Below are positions 1-8,637 of a stretch of 64,000 nt of DNA, piece after piece. Below the pieces are notes generated by a model. It searched no databases, was not told where the DNA came from, and was given only the letters and a program-made list of their open reading frames with translations. The stretch is taken from positions 310,001 to 374,000 of the forward strand of contig NZ_JNZD01000001.1 in assembly GCF_000725495.1 (NCBI RefSeq), written 5' to 3'. Numbering within the stretch: the first letter of the stretch is position 1; each line of letters begins with the position of its first letter. Source of the DNA: Streptomyces aureus. Lineage in GTDB: Bacteria; Actinomycetota; Actinomycetes; Streptomycetales; Streptomycetaceae. Made by a program: the position numbers and the translations under genes.

Positions 1-1419
1 GTAGACGATGCCCACGCCCTCCTTGTACGGCGCCAGGACGGGACCGCCGCTGTACGAGTAGGTCCGCCAGTACGTCGTGCTGTCACCGTCGTAGGTGAGC
101 TTCACGTCGGACGGGTGCTGGGGCTTGCCGTCCGGGTAGTACTCCTGGGCGTCCTTGATCGTGATCGGCCTGACCGGCGTGGTCTTGTTGCCGCTCTTCT
201 CGTTGCCGTCGGTCGTCTGGGTCTTCTTGGTGTCGTCGGGCTTGTCCTGGTGCATGAGCGCGTCCGCGAGCTGCCAGCTGCCCAGACCCAGGGCGGCGAT
301 GAGGAGGGCCGAGACGGCCCACTTCAGGGCCGTGCCGGTACGGCTCTGCAGCGGGGGCGGCGGAGACGGCAGGGGCTGGGTGACGCCGGGACGCGGCGCC
401 TGACGGCCGTAGGTGCCCTGCTGGTACGTCGTGCGCTGGTACTCGGGCGGCGCGGTGAACGCGGGCTCCGGCGGGCGGATGCGGGGCATCTCGCCGATCG
501 CCTTCACCAGCTCCTCCGGCGTGGTGCACGGGGACTCGTGGCGGGAGGCGGTCGCGCCGTCGTTGGCGAGCGCGCGCATGGCGAGCTCGGACAGGCCGCG
601 GTGGACGCCTGCGCGCACCTGGTCGGGCGCGATGAGACCGACGCCCTTGGGCAGGCCGGACAGGCCGTAGGCGTCGTTCTCGTAGGGCCAGCGCTGGGTG
701 AGTGCGGCGTACAGGAGTGCGCCGATCGCTTCCGTGTCGGTGCGCTGCGGGGTGTCGGAACTGATGCCGCGCAGCGCGGCGTTCACGGCGAGCCCGCGGA
801 TGCGCCACTGGCCCGTCGACGTGCGCAGCACGGCGCCCGGGGTCAGCTTGAGGTGTGCGAGGCCTTCGCGGTGCGCGGCGGCCATGGCCCCCGCGACCTG
901 ACTGACCATCTGGTACGCCTCGTGCACCTCGAGGGGTCCTGAGGCGAGGAGGGCGGTGAGCTCCGTGGCGTCCGGCAGCCACTCGTGCACCACGTACACG
1001 AGGTCGTTCTCCTCGACCGCGTCCAGGACCTGGACGAACCGGGGATCGCCCAGCAGGGCGGAGGAACGGGCCGCCGCCAGCACCGAGCGTGCGCGCGGAT
1101 GATCGGCGGGAAGCAGATGGACTCCGACGGCGCGGCGGAGCTTCTCGTCCATCGCGCGCCAACTGCTGAAACCGTCCAGTCGGGTGACGCACTCTTCGAG
1201 GCGGTAGCGCCTGGCGAGTTTGTAACCGCTGTGCAGTTCGGGCGGTGAGGCCTTTCCGGGACCCTCGGTCCCGCCGCTCCCCTGTGCCTCTTCGCTGTCC
1301 GTGTCCCGCTCCTGGTCGAGGGCCACCCCGTCGGACGTGGTTTGGTCCGCCTTGGCGGTCAGCGGCTCGTCACCGCTGTTGTCTGCCACGTCGACGGCAG
1401 CCGTGCTCCGTTCCGCCAC
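1..1419 (-). CDS. MurJ-associated protein kinase-like (pseudokinase) membrane protein, 3' end missing
   Basis: The N-terminal half has the outline of a Ser/Thr kinase, but the catalytic motifs are gone. VGVHLL stands where the ATP-anchoring lysine should be, HLKLTPGAVL replaces the HRD loop, and IRGLAV stands at the DFG position. I therefore read it as a pseudokinase. A Pro-rich linker, one membrane segment (about residues 343-363) and an extracellular region resembling a discoidin-type domain follow. It lies 118 bp downstream of murJ on the same strand. In mycobacteria a similar pseudokinase plus extracellular module is fused to MurJ and recruits FhaA, so a role in controlling lipid II export is the natural inference. 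The GTG start has GGGGAGG upstream; an in-frame ATG at 1443 is less likely. The C-terminus lies beyond the window. Confidence 0.85.
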   Translation of the reverse strand, partial: MAERSTAAVDVADNSGDEPLTAKADQTTSDGVALDQERDTDSEEAQGSGGTEGPGKASPPELHSGYKLARRYRLEECVTRLDGFSSWRAMDEKLRRAVGVHLLPADHPRARSVLAAARSSALLGDPRFVQVLDAVEENDLVYVVHEWLPDATELTALLASGPLEVHEAYQMVSQVAGAMAAAHREGLAHLKLTPGAVLRTSTGQWRIRGLAVNAALRGISSDTPQRTDTEAIGALLYAALTQRWPYENDAYGLSGLPKGVGLIAPDQVRAGVHRGLSELAMRALANDGATASRHESPCTTPEELVKAIGEMPRIRPPEPAFTAPPEYQRTTYQQGTYGRQAPRPGVTQPLPSPPPPLQSRTGTALKWAVSALLIAALGLGSWQLADALMHQDKPDDTKKTQTTDGNEKSGNKTTPVRPITIKDAQEYYPDGKPQHPSDVKLTYDGDSTTYWRTYSYSGGPVLAPYKEGVGIVY

Positions 1420-1537
1420 CGTCGTCCCTGCCTCCCCATCCATTGCGCGCTGTCCGACGCAGAAACCAATTGTGCCCACAGTCCGGCGCTATGCACGACA
1501 CACGGCGACGGACGATGGTTGTGCGCGTACCCCCGCC

Positions 1538-3772
1538 TCAGCGCCCCAGGCGCCCGCGGACCATTCCGACCATTGAGTTGAGTTCTTCGATGCGCATCTT
1601 GCGCGCCGCGACGTAGAAGACCCCGAGCAGGGCGGCCGATCCGAGGACGAGCGCCGCGATCGAACCGATCGCGCCGTGTCCGAGGACCTGGGTGATCGCG
1701 AAGCCTACGGCGCCGCCCACCACGGCGCCAGGGACGGAGGCCAGGCACAGACGGGCGTACGTGCGCAGCACGCGGGCGCCGTCCAGGTCGCCGCCCAGGC
1801 GCCTGCGCAGCCGCTGCCAGGCGACCCCGACGCCCACGGCGTACGCGAGCCCGTACGCGCCGGCCATGCCGACGACCGCCCACTGCGCGGGCAGCACCAG
1901 GTAACAGACGGCCGAGGCGGCCGCGTTGACGGCGGCCACGATGACCGTGTTGTAGAAGGGGGTGCGGGTGTCCTCGTAGGCGTAGAAGCCGCGCAGGACC
2001 ACGTACTGCACGGAGAACGGGATCAGACCGAGCGCGAAGGCCATGAGGACGTAGCCCTGGGACTCGGCGGACTCGATGCCGCTGGAGCCGAAGAGCAGGG
2101 TGCACATGGGGATGCCCAGGGCGAGGAACATGAAGGCCACCGGGACGATCGCGACCGCCGAGGTCCGCAGACCCTGTGAGATGTCGTCCCGGACGGCGCC
2201 CGGGTCTCCGTCGTGGGCCGCTCGCGAGATCCGCGGGAGCATGGCCGCCATGACGGAGACGGTGATGATCGCCTGCGGCATGCCCCAGATCAGCTGGGCG
2301 TTGGCGTAGGCCATGATGCCCGCACCGCTCTTGCCGGAGGCCTTGCCCGCCGCGGTGGCCAGCTGCGTGACGACGAGGACGCCGGCCTGGTTGGCGAGCA
2401 CGAAGAGCACGGTCCACTTGGCGAGCTTGATGGCCTTGCCGAGACCGTGGCCACGCCAGTCGAAGCGGGGACGGAACCGGAAGCCGGCCTCGCGCAGATA
2501 GGGGACCATCGCCGTGGCCTGGACGACCAGGCCGAGCAGGGTGCCGACGCCCAGCAGGCGCACGCCGTCCGGCGGGATGTTGGTCACCGTCATGCCGGAG
2601 TGGCGGGCGGTGCCGTAGACCCATAGGAACATGCCGAAGGTGAAGATCATGACGATGTTGTTCAGGACCGGGGTCCACATCATCGCGCCGAACTTCCCGC
2701 GGGCGTTGAGGATCTGGCCCATGACCACGTGCACGCCCATGAAGAAGATCGTGGGCAGGCAGTAGCGGGCGAAGGTGACCGCCACGTTGTTGGCCGCGGG
2801 GTCGCTCGCGATGGGCGACGACATCAGCTGGATCAGCAGCGGCGCGATGAAGACGGCGGCCGTGACGATCACACCGAGGGCGACCATGACGAGGGTCAGC
2901 AGGCGGTTGGCGTAGGCCTCGCCCCCGTCGTCGTCCTCCTTCATGGAGCGCACGAGCTGGGGCACGAAGACCGAGTTGAGGCCGCCGCCGACGGTCAGGA
3001 TGTAGATCATCGTCGGCAGGGTGTAGGCGACGGTCCAGGCGTCACCGAGGGTCGCCGCGCCCAGGGCGGCGGTGATGATCATGGTCCGGACGAAGCCGGT
3101 GAGACGGGACACCAGGGTGCCCGCCGCCATGACGGCGCTCGACTTCAGCAAGCCGGAGGCGCGGCCGCCGGACTTCGCCGGAGCGGCCGCGGGCGGCTGA
3201 GGGGCCGGAGCCGGCTCGGGGGCCGGTGCCGGGACCGCGGCGGAGGCGGCATAGCCCTGGCGGACGCCGCCCTGCTGCTGGTCACGGAAGAGATGAGCGA
3301 AGGCGTCGGGCTCATGCTGTTCCTCGCCGGCCTGGGTGACCAGATCGTCCACGCCCACGTACTGGGTGGTCCGGGCGTCGTCGCCGTAAGGGAGGTGGCG
3401 CGTCGGGCCGGACGGCTCCGGAGCGGGCGTCTGGGCCCACAGCCGGGGGTCGGGTGCGTACTGCGCGGCGGGCGGCTGCGAGTACAGGGGCTGCTGGGGC
3501 GCGTACGAGCCCGGCGCCGGCGGGGGGTGGGCGGCACGGTCGTACAGCGCCTCGGCCACCGGGTCCTGGGCCGAGAGGTCCTGGGCCCGGTAGGGGTCCT
3601 GGTCGTAGGCGTCCTGGAGGTACATGTCCGCGGGCGAGCCCGGCGGCATCTGAGCGGTCTCCGGCGTGCCCTCGGGGTGGCCGGGGCGGCCCGCGTCCCG
3701 GTCCGGGTAGTCCTCGGGGTAGCCCGAGGATCCCGCGCCCTGGCCGCGGTCACCGTCGTACGGCGCGTTCAT
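1538..3772 (-). CDS. murJ: Lipid II flippase MurJ (MviN family)
   Basis: A 744-residue protein. It has a long hydrophilic Pro/Gln/Tyr-rich cytoplasmic N-terminus of about 205 residues, then a polytopic membrane domain of the MOP/MviN type beginning near residue 207. The expected role is moving lipid-linked peptidoglycan precursor across the membrane. The ATG start follows a strong GAGGTGGGG. It sits between the DUF6049 gene (46 bp upstream) and the pseudokinase gene downstream, so the three are probably one transcript. The large N-terminal extension is common in actinobacteria and is not part of the flippase fold. The same neighbours surround mviN in Mycobacterium, which supports the assignment. 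Confidence 0.95.
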   Translation of the reverse strand: MNAPYDGDRGQGAGSSGYPEDYPDRDAGRPGHPEGTPETAQMPPGSPADMYLQDAYDQDPYRAQDLSAQDPVAEALYDRAAHPPPAPGSYAPQQPLYSQPPAAQYAPDPRLWAQTPAPEPSGPTRHLPYGDDARTTQYVGVDDLVTQAGEEQHEPDAFAHLFRDQQQGGVRQGYAASAAVPAPAPEPAPAPQPPAAAPAKSGGRASGLLKSSAVMAAGTLVSRLTGFVRTMIITAALGAATLGDAWTVAYTLPTMIYILTVGGGLNSVFVPQLVRSMKEDDDGGEAYANRLLTLVMVALGVIVTAAVFIAPLLIQLMSSPIASDPAANNVAVTFARYCLPTIFFMGVHVVMGQILNARGKFGAMMWTPVLNNIVMIFTFGMFLWVYGTARHSGMTVTNIPPDGVRLLGVGTLLGLVVQATAMVPYLREAGFRFRPRFDWRGHGLGKAIKLAKWTVLFVLANQAGVLVVTQLATAAGKASGKSGAGIMAYANAQLIWGMPQAIITVSVMAAMLPRISRAAHDGDPGAVRDDISQGLRTSAVAIVPVAFMFLALGIPMCTLLFGSSGIESAESQGYVLMAFALGLIPFSVQYVVLRGFYAYEDTRTPFYNTVIVAAVNAAASAVCYLVLPAQWAVVGMAGAYGLAYAVGVGVAWQRLRRRLGGDLDGARVLRTYARLCLASVPGAVVGGAVGFAITQVLGHGAIGSIAALVLGSAALLGVFYVAARKMRIEELNSMVGMVRGRLGR

Positions 3773-3818
3773 GGTTACCCCACCTCATCGTCCCCGGGCC
3801 AACCGGCCACGACATCGC

Positions 3819-6245
3819 TCAACGGTCCACTCTCTCACCCGTGCCGGACGGGTCGGCGCTTTCCGGTGCGGTGTCCGGTGATGGGTCACTCGGCTGCTCC
3901 GGGTCGTCTGCCCCGGACTCCGGGCCGGAAGCCTGTTCGGAACCGGCCTCGGAGTCTTCGGTGGAGTCAGTGTCCACGGTGCCTTCCGCGGCCTTGCTCT
4001 CGCCCCCTGCCTCGGGACCGTCCTCGGGGCTCCCGGCGTCCTCCTCGGCCTGCCGGGCCCCCGCGCGCTTACGCTGCGTGTACATCCGGAAACCGGCGAG
4101 CACGAGAAGCAGGACGCCGCCACCGATGACGAGCATCACGGTGGAGGTGATCTCGGTGACCTTCACCTCGAAGGGAATCGGGTCCCCGTACGGCTGGCCG
4201 TCCTCGGTGTAGAGCTGGGCGACGACCTGCACCGGGCCGTTGGCCTTGGTGGACGTCGTGAACTTGACCGACTGGCTGTGCTCGCCCGCGACCTGGATCC
4301 GCTGCTCGTCGTACGGGCCGTCGCCGATCTTGAGGCGGGTGGGCTGCTGCGAGGTGAGGCGCAGCACCAGATGGCCGACGCCCTGCACGAGGTTGTTCTG
4401 GACCGTCACGGGGATCGTGGCGCTGCGCCCGGACAGCTTCGCGTCCGACTTCTGGATGAGGTGCACCAGGCCCATGAGGCCGTCGAGGTACGTCTCCACA
4501 CCCTGCCGGAAGTCCGCCGCCTCGGGGGCCCGGCCGCGCCAGGAGGCGGACATGCCCCGGTCTATGGCCCGTCCGAACGGTGTGACCACGCGGGACTCGT
4601 CGGTCAGGATCATGCGGAACGTGTCCAGCTTGGCCTGGGTGGCCTGGATCCTCTCGAACGCCGAGCGCGGCAGTTCACGGTGGCGCAGCGACGACGGGTA
4701 CGAGGACGCCGAGGGGACCTTCGTGGTGGCACCGGGGTCCGGCTTGGCCTTGGCTGCCTCCGTGAGGCTCTGCGGCTGCGACCAGTTCCCCTGCTGGAGC
4801 GCGGTCAGCGCCTGGGCCATGGACTGGGCCTGGCTCGTCGTGGGCATGCGCTGCGGAGCGACGACGATGCTGCGCTCGTTCTTCGACTCCTGCAGGTTGA
4901 TCATGAGGCTCTGCGCGAGGAACTTCTGGACGGCGAGCGTCGAGTCGTCCGCCTTCATCATGTCGCCCTGGAACGCGGTCGACATGCGCTCGTCCGCGAC
5001 GACCGCCGTGGTTCCGCCGCCGATGGGACGGGCGGCGGAGGGCGTGTAGGACAGGCCGCCGGTCTCGCGCAGGCTGTCGCTGCGGGCGATGACCTTGTCC
5101 GCGCCGGCCGACGTGGCCACCTTGATGATCGACGGGTCCACCGCGCCGTCGGCGGGCCAGGCGAACTCCGTGCTCGGCTTCACATGGACGATCGTCTCGA
5201 CCGTGTCGGCCGCCACGTCGGTGGCGTCCTTGAGGTGGCTCAGCGAACCGGTCACGTCCTTGCCGTGGTGGGCCAGCGAGGCGAGGTCGGGGTCGGCGAA
5301 GGGCAGGGCGACGATGCTCTGGCCCTGGACCGTCTTCTCCAGCTTGTCGAGCCAGGCGTTGGCGACCGCCTGGTTCTTCCCGGCGACGGTCGTGCCGTCC
5401 GCCTGCTGGATGCGGTAGCCGCCCCTCATCGCGTCGACGGAGGCCAGCAGGTCGGGGTCCAGGACCCAGGTGACGTCGAGCTGGCTGCCCAGCGACAGGA
5501 GCTGCTCCAGCCGGCCTCCCGCGGAGATCTCCTTGGCCAGGTCGTCGTTCTTGAAGACGGGCGTCTGCTGGGCGTCCGAGCCGGTCTCCGCCGTGAGGTG
5601 CACGGTGGAGATCAGCGGCCACAGATACGTCGTCTTGGTCTTGGTGTCCGACCCCTCGGGCTGCCACGGCAGGAAGGTCCGCTCGATCCCGAGCACCTGG
5701 TCCCACGGCTGCGCGGTGGTCCGGCCCGTGAGCGACACACCGAGCTGGTAGACGCCGTCGGTGCCGAGGTCGAGGTCCTTGACCGGTACCGAGATGCTGA
5801 AGTGCTGCGAGCCGCCCGCGGGGAGCTTGGTGACCTTCGCGACGTACTTGCCCCCGACCTCCAGCGGGTCGACGCCGGGCTGGAAGCTCGTGCGCCGGGC
5901 GACGGTGTCGATGGCGGTGCGGGTGTTCAGGGTCGGGCCCACGCGGATGCCCACGTGCGCGTCCGTGACGGCCTGCTTGCCCGTGTTGGTGACCGAGCCC
6001 GAGACCGTGACCGTGTCGCCGTCGGCGGGGGCGCTGGGGCTCAGCGAGTCGAGGCTGATGTCCACGGGCCCGGAGGACCCCGCGGCGGCCGCGGAAGCGG
6101 TCTCCGCGGCCTGGGAGGGCGTGCTCAGGGGCAGCTGGAGCAGCCCGGCCAGCAGCGGGGCCCCGGCCAGCAGTGCACCGCTGCGCCGGAGCCACCGGCG
6201 GGCAGGTGAGGGACTGGTCCCTTGGAAGTCTGCCGCCTCGGCCAC
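3819..6245 (-). CDS. DUF6049 family secreted, membrane-anchored protein
   Basis: An 808-residue protein with a signal peptide (Arg-rich start, hydrophobic stretch about residues 20-46, AxA-like cleavage region). A large extracytoplasmic part follows, with CARDB-like beta-sandwich sequence near the N-terminus (motif VTNTGKQAVTDAHV). One membrane helix lies near residues 698-720, and the acidic Ser/Glu/Asp-rich cytoplasmic tail has about 85 residues. It matches the family encoded next to murJ and the CCA-adding gene in Streptomyces and Mycobacterium. The molecular function is unknown; the position suggests an envelope role with MurJ. The start is GTG. It diverges from cca over a 236 bp region that should hold both promoters. 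Confidence 0.85.
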   Translation of the reverse strand: MAEAADFQGTSPSPARRWLRRSGALLAGAPLLAGLLQLPLSTPSQAAETASAAAAGSSGPVDISLDSLSPSAPADGDTVTVSGSVTNTGKQAVTDAHVGIRVGPTLNTRTAIDTVARRTSFQPGVDPLEVGGKYVAKVTKLPAGGSQHFSISVPVKDLDLGTDGVYQLGVSLTGRTTAQPWDQVLGIERTFLPWQPEGSDTKTKTTYLWPLISTVHLTAETGSDAQQTPVFKNDDLAKEISAGGRLEQLLSLGSQLDVTWVLDPDLLASVDAMRGGYRIQQADGTTVAGKNQAVANAWLDKLEKTVQGQSIVALPFADPDLASLAHHGKDVTGSLSHLKDATDVAADTVETIVHVKPSTEFAWPADGAVDPSIIKVATSAGADKVIARSDSLRETGGLSYTPSAARPIGGGTTAVVADERMSTAFQGDMMKADDSTLAVQKFLAQSLMINLQESKNERSIVVAPQRMPTTSQAQSMAQALTALQQGNWSQPQSLTEAAKAKPDPGATTKVPSASSYPSSLRHRELPRSAFERIQATQAKLDTFRMILTDESRVVTPFGRAIDRGMSASWRGRAPEAADFRQGVETYLDGLMGLVHLIQKSDAKLSGRSATIPVTVQNNLVQGVGHLVLRLTSQQPTRLKIGDGPYDEQRIQVAGEHSQSVKFTTSTKANGPVQVVAQLYTEDGQPYGDPIPFEVKVTEITSTVMLVIGGGVLLLVLAGFRMYTQRKRAGARQAEEDAGSPEDGPEAGGESKAAEGTVDTDSTEDSEAGSEQASGPESGADDPEQPSDPSPDTAPESADPSGTGERVDR

Positions 6246-6481
6246 GCGCTCGCCCGTCCCTCGTCGTCGTCAGTGGTCGTCGGAATGTGCGTCCACGCAT
6301 GGTAACGAGGTGCGCTGAGAGTAAGTGCCGCGGAGTGGTCCGCAAGATCGGGTATGGGGGCCCACGGTCCTGTATGTGCGCGTATTCTGCCCGCGAAAAA
6401 ATATGGGGCGCGGGTGCGGGGCACCGGTGGGCAATTTATCCGGGCGCTCCCCGGGGCTCCGGCCACGTACCCTTTTCTGTT

Positions 6482-7948
6482 GTGCCGAACGCCAACGAAG
6501 ACAATTCCAGTGCCCTGAGCCAGGTGCAGCGCCGCGCGGTGAGCGAACTGCTGCGGGTGTCCCCTGTCGCCGACGAGCTCGCCCGCCGTTTCCAGGAGGC
6601 CGGGTTCTCGCTCGCCCTGGTCGGCGGCTCGGTCCGGGACGCGCTCCTCGGTCGGCTCGGCAACGACCTGGACTTCACGACGGACGCCCGGCCCGAGGAC
6701 GTACTGAAGATCGTCCGGCCCTGGGCGGACGCTCTGTGGGAGGTCGGCATCGCCTTCGGCACGGTCGGGGCGCAGAAGAACGCCCGCGTGGACGACGCGG
6801 AGCAGTCCTTCCAGATCGAGATCACGACATACCGCTCCGAGGCGTACGACCGGACCTCGCGCAAGCCGGAGGTCTCCTACGGCGACTCGATCGAGGAAGA
6901 CCTCGTGCGCCGCGACTTCACGGTGAACGCGATGGCCGTGGCGCTGCCGGAGAAGGAGTTCATCGACCCGTACGGCGGTCTCGACGACCTGGCCGCCCGT
7001 GTTCTGCGGACCCCGGGCACCCCCGAGGCGTCGTTCTCCGACGATCCGCTGCGGATGATGCGTGCCGCACGGTTCTCCGCGCAGCTCGACTTCGAGGTGG
7101 CCCCCGAGGTCGTCGCGGCCATGAAGGACATGGCCGGCCGGATCGAGATCGTCTCCGCGGAGCGGGTGCGGGACGAACTGAACAAGCTGATCCTGTCCGC
7201 CCACCCCCGCAAGGGTCTGACGCTGCTCGTGGACACGGGACTCGGGGAGCATGTACTCCCCGAGCTTCCCGCACTGCGGCTGGAGCGTGACGAACACCAC
7301 CGGCACAAGGACGTCTACGAGCACACGTTGATCGTCCTGGAGCAGGCGATGGCGCTGGAGGAGAACGGGCCCGACCTGACCCTCAGGCTCGCCGCGCTGC
7401 TGCACGACATCGGTAAGCCGCGCACGCGCCGCTTCGAGCAGGACGGGCGGGTGTCCTTCCATCACCACGAGATGGTGGGCGCCAAGATGACCAAGAAGCG
7501 GATGACGGCGCTCAAATACTCGAACGACCTCGTCAAGGACGTCTCACGTCTGGTCGAACTGCATCTGCGGTTCCACGGGTACGGCACCGGCGAGTGGACG
7601 GACTCCGCCGTGCGTCGCTATGTACGGGACGCGGGCCCGCTCCTCGACCGCCTCCACAAGCTGACCCGCTCGGACTGCACCACGCGCAACAAGCGCAAGG
7701 CGACCGCTCTCTCCCGCGCCTATGACGGGTTGGAGGAGCGCATCGCCCAGCTCAAGGAGCAGGAAGAGCTCGACGCGATCCGCCCCGACCTCGACGGCAA
7801 CGAGATCATGGAGATCCTGGGCATCGGCCCCGGCCCCGCGATCGGCCAGGCCTACAAGTTCCTGCTGGAGCTGCGCCTGGAGAACGGGCCGATGGAGCAC
7901 GACGCCGCGGTGACGGCCCTCAAGGAGTGGTGGGCCGAGCAAGGCTGA
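6482..7948 (+). CDS. cca: CCA tRNA nucleotidyltransferase
   Basis: A 488-residue protein of the class II nucleotidyltransferase family, which adds or repairs the 3' CCA end of tRNA. The head domain has LVGGSVRDALLG followed by the metal-binding DLDFTTDARPE. An RNA-binding region follows, then a C-terminal HD domain with LLHDIGKP and a histidine cluster. In high-G+C Gram-positives members of this family may instead act as poly(A) polymerases, so CCA addition is inferred from the family. The reading frame is open further upstream, but I chose the GTG at 6482 (VPNANEDN) because the upstream extension is low-complexity and unlike the family. It ends before a parS-centred palindrome that probably also terminates transcription. 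Confidence 0.92.
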   Translation: MPNANEDNSSALSQVQRRAVSELLRVSPVADELARRFQEAGFSLALVGGSVRDALLGRLGNDLDFTTDARPEDVLKIVRPWADALWEVGIAFGTVGAQKNARVDDAEQSFQIEITTYRSEAYDRTSRKPEVSYGDSIEEDLVRRDFTVNAMAVALPEKEFIDPYGGLDDLAARVLRTPGTPEASFSDDPLRMMRAARFSAQLDFEVAPEVVAAMKDMAGRIEIVSAERVRDELNKLILSAHPRKGLTLLVDTGLGEHVLPELPALRLERDEHHRHKDVYEHTLIVLEQAMALEENGPDLTLRLAALLHDIGKPRTRRFEQDGRVSFHHHEMVGAKMTKKRMTALKYSNDLVKDVSRLVELHLRFHGYGTGEWTDSAVRRYVRDAGPLLDRLHKLTRSDCTTRNKRKATALSRAYDGLEERIAQLKEQEELDAIRPDLDGNEIMEILGIGPGPAIGQAYKFLLELRLENGPMEHDAAVTALKEWWAEQG

Positions 7949-7954
7949 GCAGAG

Positions 7955-7990
7955 CCGGCGTCGATGTTTCACGTGAAACATCGACGCCGG
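7955..7990. other. parS site inside a 36-bp perfect palindrome
   Basis: The exact 14-mer GTTTCACGTGAAAC occupies 7966-7979 at the centre of an uninterrupted 36-bp inverted repeat. It starts 6 bp after the cca stop codon, between convergent genes. As DNA it is a ParB-binding site. As RNA the same sequence would fold into a long hairpin and could act as a terminator for either gene. Confidence 0.9.
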
Positions 7991-7991
7991 G

Positions 7992-8039
7992 CAACGCGAA
8001 GGGGCGGTGTTTCACGTGAAACACCGCCCCTTCGCGTTG
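7992..8039. other. parS site inside a 48-bp perfect palindrome
   Basis: A second exact parS 14-mer at 8009-8022, 43 bp from the first, sits at the centre of a 48-bp perfect inverted repeat with GC-rich outer arms. It lies 9 bp from the end of the LppU-like gene, which is read from the other strand. The two palindromes fill the whole gap between the convergent genes and probably double as terminators. Confidence 0.9.
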
Positions 8040-8048
8040 ATGCAGGTG

Positions 8049-8525
8049 CTACTTGGAGGACAGCTCCTCCAGGCAGAGGGTGAAGTCGTTCTTACCCGTC
8101 TCGGTGTACTCGGCGTACTTGGTGCGGTCGCAGCCCGAGTTGTCGCTCTTCTTCTGGGCGACCTTGAACTTCGCCTTCGAGTCACCGCAGTCCACGACCT
8201 TCAGGCCCGGGTCCGTGGAGCTGTCCGGGTTGCTGATGCTCATGCAGTCGCCGACCTTGGCGGTGTCCGGGTCGTGCCGGCTCGCGAACCAGCCCACGGC
8301 GGCGGCTATGACGACAACCACGGCGACGCCGCCCCGCAGGTACTGCTTGATGGGGCGCTTCGGGCGCTCCGGCGGAACCGGGGCGTAGCCGGCCTGCTGC
8401 GGGAACCCGGGCTGGCCCGGCTGCTGCGGGTATCCCTGCGGCGGCTGCTGGCCGTACGGCGCCTGGCCCTGGGGCGGCTGCCCCTGCGCGAACGGGTTCT
8501 GGCCCTGAGGCGGCGGAGTTGTCAC
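8049..8525 (-). CDS. LppU/SCO3897-family membrane protein
   Basis: A 158-residue protein with a cytoplasmic Pro/Gln/Gly-rich N-terminus of about 60 residues, one membrane helix (around residues 66-83) and a small extracellular domain with four conserved-looking cysteines (GDCMS, VDCGD, SGCDR, TLCLE), probably forming two disulfides. It matches the LppU-like family of Streptomyces; the function is not known. I chose the GTG at 8525 behind AGGGGGA rather than the longer open frame to 8672. The 112 bp on its upstream side separate it from the MFS gene, which is read in the same direction. Confidence 0.8.
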   Translation of the reverse strand: MTTPPPQGQNPFAQGQPPQGQAPYGQQPPQGYPQQPGQPGFPQQAGYAPVPPERPKRPIKQYLRGGVAVVVVIAAAVGWFASRHDPDTAKVGDCMSISNPDSSTDPGLKVVDCGDSKAKFKVAQKKSDNSGCDRTKYAEYTETGKNDFTLCLEELSSK

Positions 8526-8637
8526 GGGGGTCCCCCTGGAACCTAGATGCGTGAAGCGAACGTAAGACCTACGTAAGTTAGCGGTCTCCTGTGACAACGC
8601 AGGGGTCGGATGGGGCTCTGTGGCACTGATGTGACAC

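Noticed and set aside
7544-8546. Open frames beginning MFHVKH on both strands around the parS pair
   Set aside because: The start codons are parts of the parS palindromes (ATG/GTG TTTCACGTG AAA), and the bodies overlap cca and the LppU-like gene in shadow frames.
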